Of a stretch of DNA of 64,000 bases, positions 1 to 7,340 are shown piece by piece (position 1 is the first letter of the stretch; every line of letters begins with the position of its first letter). Position numbers and translations under genes: made by a program. A model generated the notes under the pieces. The model was given only the letters and a program-made list of their open reading frames with translations, ran no database searches and was not told the origin of the DNA. Origin of the DNA: Caulobacter mirabilis (lineage in GTDB: Bacteria > Pseudomonadota > Alphaproteobacteria > Caulobacterales > Caulobacteraceae); contig NZ_CP024201.1 of assembly GCF_002749615.1 (NCBI RefSeq), forward strand, positions 2,728,001 through 2,792,000, given 5' to 3'.

Positions 1-3000
1 GTCGGCGTTGTTTCCGGTGGTGATGTAGCGGCCGGTGACCGTGCCGGTCACATCGGTCGCGTCGCCGCCGCCACCGCCGAAGCCGCCGACGCCCAGGCCG
101 ATCGCAACCGCCGCGCTGCTGCCCGCCGTCAAGGCCAGGGAGCCAGTGACGTTCATGCCGCCCGAACCGCCCGCGCCGCCCAGGCTCTGCAGCATGGCCC
201 CGAAGGACTCGTCGCCCAGAGTCGTGACGTCGCCCGTCAGCACGCCGGTGACCGTGGAGGCGTTCCCGCCCCCGCCGCCGAAGCCGCCCAGGCCGAAGCC
301 GAGCACGCCGTTGGTCCCGGCGCTGATGCTGGCCCCGCCGGTGACGTTGAAGCCGCCGACCCCGCCGCCGCCGCCGACGCTTTGCAGCAGGACGCCGTGC
401 GCCTGTTTGCCCTCGGTGCGGACGTCGCCGATGATCGAGGCGTTGACCAGCCCGGCGTCGCCGCCGCCGCCGCCGAAGCCGCCGATCCCGACGCCAATCG
501 TGCCGGTTCCGCCGCCGCTCAGGGCCAGGCTCAGGCCGCCGGTGACGTTGAAGCCGCCGTTGCCGCCGCCGCCGCCCAGGCTCTGGTAGCTGACGCCGAA
601 GCTGCGGTCGCCGAGGGTCAGGACGTCGCCCGTGACGCCGCCGGTGACCGCCTTGGCGTCGCCGCCGTCGCCGCCGAAGCCGCCGACGCCGACCATGATG
701 TTGCCGGACACGCTCTTGGAGGCCGAAAGACCGCCCGAGACGTTGAACGCGCCGTTGCCGCCGCCGCCGCCGACGCTCTGGGCCAGCACGCCGGAGGCGT
801 CCTTGCCCTTGGTCTTCACGTCGCCGGTGATCTTGGCCGAAACCGCCTCGGCGTCGCCGCCGTCGCCGCCGCCTCCGCCGACGCCGACCCCCACGTTCCC
901 CGCGCCGCCCTTGGCCGCGGCGATGCCGCCGGTGACATTGAAGCCGCCATTGCCGCCGCCGCCGCCGATGCTCTGCGCCAGGATCGCCCGGGCGCCGTCG
1001 CCGAGCGTCAGCGCCGCCAGCAGCGTGTCGTTGGGATCGGCGACGCCCTCGTTGACCTTCAGCGTGACGATCCCGGCGTTTCCGCCGCCGCCGCCGGTTC
1101 CGCCGACGCCCACGCCGAGAGTCCCCGCGCCGCCGCCCGAGGCCGCGATGCCCGCCGTGACGTTGAAGCCGCCGTTGCCGCCCCCGCCGCCCACGCTCTG
1201 GGCGATGATGGCGTCGCTGTCCTTGCCGGCCGTCTGGGTCGCGCCGGTGACCGTCAGGGTCACGTCGCCCGACTTGCCGCCGGTTCCGCCCGAACCGCCC
1301 ACGCCGACGTTGATCGTACCGGCGGCCGCGCCCGAAACGGCGATGCCGGCGGCGACATTGAAGCCGCCGTTGCCGCCCCCGCCGCCGATGCTCTGGGCCA
1401 CGACGCCGTCGGACTCCGCGCCCAGGGTGGTGACGTCGCCGGTCACCGTCGCGCCGACACGCTTGCCCTCGCCGCCGCCGCCGCCGGCCCCGCCGACGCC
1501 GACCGAAATGGCCCCACCGACCGAGCTCGCGCCGCCGATGGAGCCGGACACGTTGAAGCCGCCCGAACCGCCGCCGCCGCCCACGCTCTGTGCCAGGAAG
1601 CCGTCGGACTGGTCCTTCTCGGTGAGGATCGACATGGACGAGGCGTCGACCTCGCCGCCCTCGCCGCCGCCGCCGCCGGCCCCGCCGACGCCGACCGACA
1701 GGGCGCCGCCGACCGCGCCGCCGCCGCCGATCGAACCGGACACGTTGAAGGCGCCGGACCCGCCGCCGCCGCCGATGCTCTGCACCGTCACGCCGGCAGA
1801 CTGTTTGCCCTTGGTCTGGACCGCGCCCAGCGCGTCGCCCTTCACCTTGCCGCCCTTGCCGCCGCCGCCGCCGGAACCGCCGACGCCGATCGCTGCGCCC
1901 AGGCCGACAGACCCCGCGCCGCCGATCGCGCCGGAGACATTGAAGCCGCCCGAACCGCCGCCGCCGCCGACGCTCTGCACCAGCAGACCGCCGGACTGGT
2001 CGCCCTCGGTCAGGATCGTGCCGCCCGCGCCGCCGGTGACCTCGCCGCCCTCGCCGCCGCCGCCGCCGGAACCGCCGACGCCCACCGACAGGGCGCCGCC
2101 GAAGCCGCCGGCCCCGCCGACCGTTCCGGTGACGTTGAAGCCGCCCGCGCCGCCGCCGCCGCCCAGGCTCTGGACGACCACGCCGCCGGAGCGGTCGCCG
2201 CTGGTGTGGACCGGGCCGCCGACCAGGCCGGTGACCTTGCCGCCGATGCCGCCGTCGCCGCCGTAGCCGCCAACGCCCACCGCCGCTGATCCGGCCGCCT
2301 TGCCTGCGAACGAGACCGCCCCGTTGACGTTGAAGCCGCCGTTGCCGCCGCCGCCGCCAAGGCTTTGGATGACCGCGCCCCGCGCGTCGTCGCCCTTGGT
2401 CCGGATCGAGCCGTCGAACCTGGCGTCGACCAGGTCGCCCGCCCCGCCCTTGCCGCCCGCGCCGCCCAGGCCCAACGAGGCCGAGGCGGACGCCGCCCCC
2501 GCGCCGGAGCCGGCGAAGGCGATCGAGAAACCGCCCGTGCCGCCGCCGCCGCCGACGCTCTGCGCCACCAGGCCGGTCGAGAAGTTGTTCTCGGTGAAGA
2601 TCGAGCCGCCGGAATCGACGGTGACCACGCCGCCCTTGCCGCCGTTGCCGGCGTCGCCGCCGAGGCCGACGGAGAAGGCCCCGGCCACCGCCGCCCCGCC
2701 CGAGAAGGCGAACGAGACGGCGAAGCCGCCGCTGCCGCCGCCGCCGCCCACGCTCTGGGCGAACAGGCCTTCGGACGCCACGCCCTTGGTGAAGATCGTC
2801 GCGTCGCCCTTGACGTCGACGATCCCGCCGTCGCCGCCGAGGCCGCCCCGGCCGCCGACCGCCGCGCTGGCGCCGACGCCGTAGCCGCCGGTGACCTGGG
2901 CCGCAAAGCCGCCGTTGCCGCCGCCGCCGCCCACGCTCTGGGCGAAGATGCCCCGCGAGCGGTCGCCTTCCGTCGAGATCAGCGGATCGACCAGGGTCGT

Positions 3001-5355
3001 CCCGCCGCCCGGCGCGGCGATGCTGCGCTGGCTGAGATTGACCGCGACGTCGCCGCCCTTGCCGCCGCCGCCGGCCGAACCGCCGATGGCCACCCCCGCG
3101 AACAGGCTGATCGAACCGCTGTTGCCGCCGTTGCCGCCGCCGCCGCCCACGCTCTGGGCGAAGATGCCGTGGGAGTCGGCGCCCTTGGTGAACAGGTCGC
3201 CGCTGTGATTGACGGTGACGAGGTCGGACTTGCCGCCGCCCGCGCCCTTGCCGCCGATGGTCAGGAACACGCCGCCGGTGCTGCCGCCGTCGCCGCCGCC
3301 GCCGCCCACGCTCTGAGCCTGAATGGCGCTCGACATCGCCTTGTCGGTGCGGATGACGCCGCTGTTGCTGACCGTGACCTTGCCGCCGTCGCTGGCCGTG
3401 CCGCCGGCGCCGCCGATGGTGACCAGGCCGCCGCCCGAGCCGCCGGCCCCGCCGCCGCCGCCCACGCTCTGGGCGAACACGCCGCGCGAGAAGGCCCCGT
3501 TGGTCTCGATCAGGCCGGCGTTCTCGACGGTGACCTGCCCGCCCGTGCCGCCGCCGGCGCCGGAGCCGCCCAGGGCCACCAGGCCGCCGGCGCCCGAACC
3601 CGCGCCGCCGCCGCCGCCGATCGACTGCGCCAGGATGCCGTCCGAGCCCTCGCCGCCAGTCTTGATCGAGCCCGCGCCGCCGACCTGCACCTTCACGGTC
3701 GAGCCGTTGCCGCCGCCCGCGCCGGTGCCGCCCAGGCCGACCACGCCGCCGACCGCCGAGGCCGAGCCGCCGCCGCCGCCCACGGACTGGGCGAACACGC
3801 CGCGCGCGTTCTTGCCGCCGGTCGTCACGCCGCCGTTGACGACGACCTCCACCGAGCCGCCGTTGCCGCCGCCCGATCCGTTCGCGCCGAAGGCCACGAT
3901 GCCACCGGACACGCCGGCGTTGCCGCCGCTGCCGCCGATCGACTGGGCCAGGATGCCGTGTGAGGCGTCGCGGGTGGTCTGGATGTCGCCGTTGTTGGTG
4001 ACCTTGACGGCGCCGCCATGACCGCCGACGGAGCCGCTGCCGCTGTTGCCGACGATGCCGTAGCTGTCGCCGCCGCCGCCTGCGCCGCCGCCCAGGCTCT
4101 GGGCCAGCAAGCCGACCGAGCCGACCCCGGTAGTGGCGATCTGACCGTTGTTGGTGACGGTGACCGAGCCGCCCTGCGCCGCTCCGCCGCCGCTGCCGCC
4201 GCCCGAGGCGATGTAGCCGGTGCCGCCGTCGCCGCCCTTGCCCGCGCGGCTCTGGGCGAAGACGCCGGCGGCGTTGTCGCCGCCGGTGACGATCTTGACG
4301 CTGGTGGTCACGGTGACCGGACCGCCGGCGCCGCCGGCGCCGCCGGCCGCGCCCTTGATGTCGACGCCGTAGCCGTCGCCCCCTTGGCCGCCGTTGCCGC
4401 CGACGCTGGAGACGATCACGCCGGGCAGGTTGTTCGACACCGTCTGGATGTCGCCCCAGTTGCCCGGATTCAGGTTGACGCCGATCGCCGGACCGGTCGC
4501 CCCCGCGCCGCCGGCCGAAGGGTTCTTGCCGATGGTGACGCAGCCGCCGAAGGCGCAGATGCGGACGCCGCCGCCGTCGGAGCCGTCGCCGCCGTTGTTG
4601 CCGTGCTGGGCGTTGGCGTAGTTGTTCAGGTCGCCCGCCGCCGGCGTGAAGGTGAAGCTGCCCGCGCCGCTGCCCGCGCCGCCCGGCGCGCCCGGCGTCG
4701 GCGCGCCGTTGATCGCGCCCGACAGATTGGTGACCACGGCCTGGGACGAGGTCGCGTTGGTGCTCAGGTTCTTGACGGTGACCGAGACGACCTGGTTGTC
4801 GGAGTCCTTGGTGACCGCCGTGATCTCGTAGTTGACCGGGTTGGCCGGATCCGTGGTGCTGTCGGTGAAGGTCTGGCCGACGGTCTGGGCCAGCAGAATG
4901 AAGTTGCCCTGGTTGGTCCGCACCAGCACCGGGCTGATCTGCTCGACCACCGTCTCATTGTTGTTGGTGACCGGGTTCAGCACCGAATCGCCGACAGCGG
5001 CGGCAGCCAGCTGCGGCGCGGCGACCGTCGCCGAAGCGGCGATGATCACCCCGATCCGGCGAAGCGCCCGCCGGAAGCGATCGACACGCGCCGCAGCGCC
5101 CCGACGGCGAGCCGGCGCGGCCTGGCCGCGAACCGGATCGGCGAGCGCGTCCGAGAGACGGCCCAGAGCGCGGGACAGCGCCAGGGCGTCCGGCCGCCGC
5201 TTGGCCTCGACCAGCTGTATCAATTCGAGAATCTGGGCCCGAGCCCGATCCCGCTCGACCTTCGGCAGCCCGTCCGCGACGACTCGCCCTGCGAGTTGGT
5301 CCACTAGAGCGGCGATACGCTCGAACCTGGAAGCCTGCACAGTCATAACGGTCAT
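1..5355 (-). CDS. Giant glycine-rich repetitive surface protein (partial, C-terminus beyond left edge)
   Basis: One uninterrupted minus-strand frame of 1785 codons starts at ATG 5355 and is still open at base 1, so the C-terminus is missing. Residues 1-105 are charged and helical; a late hydrophobic stretch (IGVIIAASATVAAPQLAAAA, about 108-127) then looks like an extended export signal. From about residue 370 onward there are some 23 imperfect repeats, each with a core like LAQSVGGGGGNGG followed by GxVxTxG and xxSxGV. Units near the N-terminus are about 52 residues; distal ones are about 65 and carry an extra FNVTGG segment. Such Gly/Asn/Val-rich beta-helical repeats are typical of autotransporter or adhesin passengers. 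A C-terminal beta-barrel would lie outside the window. The sigma factor and CHASE2/FecR genes nearby suggest regulated surface display (inference). A second in-frame ATG lies three codons downstream at 5346. Confidence 0.85.
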   Translation of the reverse strand, partial: MTVMTVQASRFERIAALVDQLAGRVVADGLPKVERDRARAQILELIQLVEAKRRPDALALSRALGRLSDALADPVRGQAAPARRRGAAARVDRFRRALRRIGVIIAASATVAAPQLAAAAVGDSVLNPVTNNNETVVEQISPVLVRTNQGNFILLAQTVGQTFTDSTTDPANPVNYEITAVTKDSDNQVVSVTVKNLSTNATSSQAVVTNLSGAINGAPTPGAPGGAGSGAGSFTFTPAAGDLNNYANAQHGNNGGDGSDGGGVRICAFGGCVTIGKNPSAGGAGATGPAIGVNLNPGNWGDIQTVSNNLPGVIVSSVGGNGGQGGDGYGVDIKGAAGGAGGAGGPVTVTTSVKIVTGGDNAAGVFAQSRAGKGGDGGTGYIASGGGSGGGAAQGGSVTVTNNGQIATTGVGSVGLLAQSLGGGAGGGGDSYGIVGNSGSGSVGGHGGAVKVTNNGDIQTTRDASHGILAQSIGGSGGNAGVSGGIVAFGANGSGGGNGGSVEVVVNGGVTTGGKNARGVFAQSVGGGGGSASAVGGVVGLGGTGAGGGNGSTVKVQVGGAGSIKTGGEGSDGILAQSIGGGGGAGSGAGGLVALGGSGAGGGTGGQVTVENAGLIETNGAFSRGVFAQSVGGGGGAGGSGGGLVTIGGAGGTASDGGKVTVSNSGVIRTDKAMSSAIQAQSVGGGGGDGGSTGGVFLTIGGKGAGGGKSDLVTVNHSGDLFTKGADSHGIFAQSVGGGGGNGGNSGSISLFAGVAIGGSAGGGGKGGDVAVNLSQRSIAAPGGGTTLVDPLISTEGDRSRGIFAQSVGGGGGNGGFAAQVTGGYGVGASAAVGGRGGLGGDGGIVDVKGDATIFTKGVASEGLFAQSVGGGGGSGGFAVSFAFSGGAAVAGAFSVGLGGDAGNGGKGGVVTVDSGGSIFTENNFSTGLVAQSVGGGGGTGGFSIAFAGSGAGAASASASLGLGGAGGKGGAGDLVDARFDGSIRTKGDDARGAVIQSLGGGGGNGGFNVNGAVSFAGKAAGSAAVGVGGYGGDGGIGGKVTGLVGGPVHTSGDRSGGVVVQSLGGGGGAGGFNVTGTVGGAGGFGGALSVGVGGSGGGGGEGGEVTGGAGGTILTEGDQSGGLLVQSVGGGGGSGGFNVSGAIGGAGSVGLGAAIGVGGSGGGGGKGGKVKGDALGAVQTKGKQSAGVTVQSIGGGGGSGAFNVSGSIGGGGAVGGALSVGVGGAGGGGGEGGEVDASSMSILTEKDQSDGFLAQSVGGGGGSGGFNVSGSIGGASSVGGAISVGVGGAGGGGGEGKRVGATVTGDVTTLGAESDGVVAQSIGGGGGNGGFNVAAGIAVSGAAAGTINVGVGGSGGTGGKSGDVTLTVTGATQTAGKDSDAIIAQSVGGGGGNGGFNVTAGIAASGGGAGTLGVGVGGTGGGGGNAGIVTLKVNEGVADPNDTLLAALTLGDGARAILAQSIGGGGGNGGFNVTGGIAAAKGGAGNVGVGVGGGGGDGGDAEAVSAKITGDVKTKGKDASGVLAQSVGGGGGNGAFNVSGGLSASKSVSGNIMVGVGGFGGDGGDAKAVTGGVTGDVLTLGDRSFGVSYQSLGGGGGNGGFNVTGGLSLALSGGGTGTIGVGIGGFGGGGGDAGLVNASIIGDVRTEGKQAHGVLLQSVGGGGGVGGFNVTGGASISAGTNGVLGFGLGGFGGGGGNASTVTGVLTGDVTTLGDESFGAMLQSLGGAGGSGGMNVTGSLALTAGSSAAVAIGLGVGGFGGGGGDATDVTGTVTGRYITTGNNAD

Positions 5356-5576
5356 CGCGGCTGGTCCCCGGGAAACGCGACAGAGAACGGGGATATGCGA
5401 TGTGCGCCAACAGGTTTCGCGCGTGAGTTTAGCTCACCGCGTCCGCCCAGGCTTCAAACGCCCCCCGGCGCGGTATTACGCCGTTCTCCTGACTCGGACC
5501 AGCAAGCAGCATGCCACTCAGGGCTGCAAATTCACCACAACGAACGCTGTTCGATAACTTCCGCAACGGAAGGCGG
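5356..5576. promoter_or_regulatory. Intergenic region upstream of the giant exoprotein, with two inverted repeats
   Basis: No gene is supported here. An inverted repeat GTGAG-TTTAG-CTCAC sits at 5423-5437, 68 bases or more upstream of the exoprotein start, and could be an operator. A compact hairpin CTTCCG-CAA-CGGAAG at 5558-5572 lies just after the sigma factor stop and may end its transcript, although it has no T tract. I could not place a convincing -35/-10 pair. The TTGTTTACA motif found upstream of neighbouring genes was not seen here. Confidence 0.4.
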
Positions 5577-6161
5577 CTAGGCGGCGCGACGCCCTTCAAC
5601 CCAGCGCCGGCGGACAATCTCGGCGTCGCGGGTGATGACCGCGACCGCCTGGTGTGCGGGCATGTCGTCGCGCGGCGGCCGGCCGGCGAGCGCGCCGCGC
5701 AGCTCCTGCCGCGCCCGCGCCACCCGGCTCTTGACCGTGCCCAGAGGGCAGCCGGCCGCGGCGGCCAGGTCCTCGTAGGAAACCCCCGCCACCCCGACCA
5801 GCAGCAGCAACTGCCGGCGCTCCTCCGTCATGGCGTCCAGCGCGCGCCGCGCGTCGTCCAGGTCGAAGGCCGACTGACGATCATCGACGGTCGCCAACAT
5901 CGCTTCCATCTCGGGCTCGAGAGGATCGGTCCTGCGGGCCGATCGCCGCTGGGACAGGAACCGGTTGCGCAGAATGCGGAACGTCCAGGCCTTCAGGTTG
6001 CTGCCCGGTTCGAACCGATCGCGGTACTTCAGGGCGTTCACGATCGTATCCTGGACCAGATCGCCGACGTCGTCCGCGCCCTTGGTCAAGTACCGCGCCC
6101 AACCCGTCAGGTCAGGAACAAGTCTAACCAGTTCTCGCTTGAAGACTTCTTCGTCACCCAT
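5577..6161 (-). CDS. ECF-family RNA polymerase sigma factor
   Basis: Predicted 194 aa from ATG 6161 (MGDEEVFKREL). The frame is open further upstream, but the extension has no family character. Sigma region 2 is visible as DDVGDLVQDTIVNAL with FEPGSNLKAWTFRILRNRF. Sigma region 4 is VSYEDLAAAAGCPLGTVKSR, a typical helix-turn-helix. The FEPGSNLKAW and GCxxGTxKSR signatures resemble the EcfG-like branch (general stress), but no NepR or PhyR gene is next to it. It lies between the giant exoprotein and a HEAT-repeat protein, on the same strand. An upstream TTGTTTACA element and a -10-like TAGAAT (6199-6204) suggest a regulated promoter. Targets are unknown; the exoprotein is the obvious candidate by position only. 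Confidence 0.88.
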   Translation of the reverse strand: MGDEEVFKRELVRLVPDLTGWARYLTKGADDVGDLVQDTIVNALKYRDRFEPGSNLKAWTFRILRNRFLSQRRSARRTDPLEPEMEAMLATVDDRQSAFDLDDARRALDAMTEERRQLLLLVGVAGVSYEDLAAAAGCPLGTVKSRVARARQELRGALAGRPPRDDMPAHQAVAVITRDAEIVRRRWVEGRRAA

Positions 6162-6198
6162 GTTAACCCAGCAGACGTTGGACGCCCCCGCGGAATAA

Positions 6199-6246
6199 AT
6201 TCTAGGGTGACCTGCTCTCCAACCCAACAGGCGCGCTTGTAAACAA
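6199..6246 (-). promoter_or_regulatory. Putative promoter of the ECF sigma gene with TTGTTTACA element
   Basis: On the minus strand TTGTTTACA (6246-6238) is followed after exactly 33 bases by TAGAAT (6204-6199). A -35-like TTGGGT lies 17 bases before TAGAAT. The same element with the same 33-base distance to a -10-like hexamer occurs upstream of the response-regulator gene at 11749-11796. This looks like an activator or repressor site at a fixed distance from a promoter; the binding protein is not known. Confidence 0.45.
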
Positions 6247-6264
6247 TTGTCGCCCGGTAGAGAT

Positions 6265-6642
6265 CTAGCGCTCGGACATTCGACGGCCATCGGCGCCGGG
6301 AAAGGCGATGACGTTGGCGCGCAGCCGATCATCCGGGATCGGCTGCCGCCGCGGCGCCTCGCGGGACAAGGCCTCGGCGGCGGCGATCCTCACCGCCCCT
6401 TCGGGATCCGACAGCGCTTCACGGACGGCGTCGCGGGCCCCGGGATGGCGCATCCGCCCCAGCACCTTGATCGCCGCGACCCGGCTGGCGGCGTCGCCGG
6501 CCACGGCGCGTCGGATCAGAACCGAGGTCGCCTCATGCCCGCCGTCCCGGCCCAGAGCCTCGAAGAGTTGCTGCCGTTCCGCGGCCGAAAGGCCCTGGCG
6601 CGACAGCGCGTCCACCAACTGCAGAATGGAGAGCTCGAGCAT
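6265..6642 (-). CDS. Small HEAT-repeat protein
   Basis: 125 aa, cytoplasmic (no signal or membrane segment). Residues about 30-95 form helical pairs such as TSVLIRRAVAGDAASRVAAI and DAVREALSDPEGAVRIAAAE, matching HEAT/PBS-lyase-like repeats that act as protein-protein scaffolds. The start is supported by a purine-rich AAGGGAG nine or so bases upstream. It sits between the sigma factor and a divergent lipoprotein gene, and a TTGTTTACA element lies about 100 bases upstream. It could be a partner or regulator of the nearby sigma factor or kinase, but nothing in the sequence fixes its job. Confidence 0.7.
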   Translation of the reverse strand: MLELSILQLVDALSRQGLSAAERQQLFEALGRDGGHEATSVLIRRAVAGDAASRVAAIKVLGRMRHPGARDAVREALSDPEGAVRIAAAEALSREAPRRQPIPDDRLRANVIAFPGADGRRMSER

Positions 6643-6740
6643 GTCGGCGGTCTCCCTTCGAGGCCGGCGCCGAAACGACGGGTCACGACCCGGTCCAGAT
6701 CGGGCCCTTCAAGCCCTAGCCCCAAACGCGGCTAGGCCCG

Positions 6741-6789
6741 TGTAAACAATTGCAAAGACGGGGCGTTTGCGCCGTTGAGCGGCTATAAG
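6741..6789. promoter_or_regulatory. Divergent regulatory region with TTGTTTACA element
   Basis: TGTAAACAATTGCAAA (6741-6756, plus strand) is nearly identical to the site at 11788-11803. It lies between the HEAT-repeat gene (minus) and the lipoprotein gene (plus). A -10-like TATAAG is present on the plus strand at 6784-6789, about 30 bases before the lipoprotein start, so this copy may serve the lipoprotein. The 33-base spacing seen for the other two copies does not lead to a -10-like hexamer on the minus strand here. Confidence 0.4.
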
Positions 6790-6821
6790 ACGCTTCAGGG
6801 CCACTCCCCCCGGGTTCGGTG

Positions 6822-7340
6822 ATGACGATCAAGCTTGCACCCCTGCTGTTGCTCCCGCTGCTGCTGTCGGCATGCGCCGCCGGCGCTCCGAAGGCTGTCG
6901 CGACCGGGCCTGGCCCATCGCCGAGCAGCGACTATCGCGTCGCTGCGGCGACGCCCGAGGCCGTTCCGCTCGCGCCGCTGATCGAAGCCCGGCTGCGGGA
7001 AATGGGCTTTCAGCCAGCCTCTGAGGCCGCCAAGGGCCGGTACCTGGTCGAGTTGAGCTACGGCGAGCGCCCCACGACCGTGGGCGTGCACGACCAAGCC
7101 ACCCCGCCGCCGACCGCAGACGATCCGGCCTGGCGGGTCGCGCCCGCCCGCCGCCAGTGGTGGAAGGATCCCGATCTGCGCGCCTGCCGGCTGACCGTTC
7201 GAATCTCGGAGACCGCGACCGGGCGCGAAGTCTACCGCGTCGAGACCTCCGCCAAGCGACGCAAGGCGCGCTGCGCCGAGGCCGCGCCCACGCTCGTCCA
7301 GGCCGCCCTGCCCGCCGTCCCGCTCGCCCCGGCCCCCTAG
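6822..7340 (+). CDS. Putative lipoprotein (DUF4136-like)
   Basis: About 172 aa from ATG 6822; a GTG immediately before it (6819) is an equally possible start. A lipoprotein signal ends in the lipobox LLSACAAG, so Cys of about residue 18 would be lipidated. The mature part contains LIEARLREMGFQPA, GRYLVELSYGERP and a Trp/Cys-containing C-terminal half (WWKDPDLRACRLTVRISE), which recalls DUF4136-type envelope lipoproteins of unknown function. The gene converges on the CHASE2 kinase and both stop codons share one CTAG (7337-7340). Its location inside the CHASE2/FecR/sigma cluster suggests an envelope role (inference). Confidence 0.7.
   Translation: MTIKLAPLLLLPLLLSACAAGAPKAVATGPGPSPSSDYRVAAATPEAVPLAPLIEARLREMGFQPASEAAKGRYLVELSYGERPTTVGVHDQATPPPTADDPAWRVAPARRQWWKDPDLRACRLTVRISETATGREVYRVETSAKRRKARCAEAAPTLVQAALPAVPLAPAP

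Noticed and set aside
35..4021. Long plus-strand frames rich in Pro or Ala (e.g. 382-2289, 632-2266, 2365-3963)
   Set aside because: They are antisense to the Gly-rich repeats of the minus-strand exoprotein; GGC runs read as Pro/Ala in reverse. They have no ribosome sites or family motifs.
1..4300. Regularly spaced repeats resembling a CRISPR or VNTR array
   Set aside because: Repeats are imperfect, codon-phased and encode a protein motif; no identical direct repeats with unique spacers and no cas genes.
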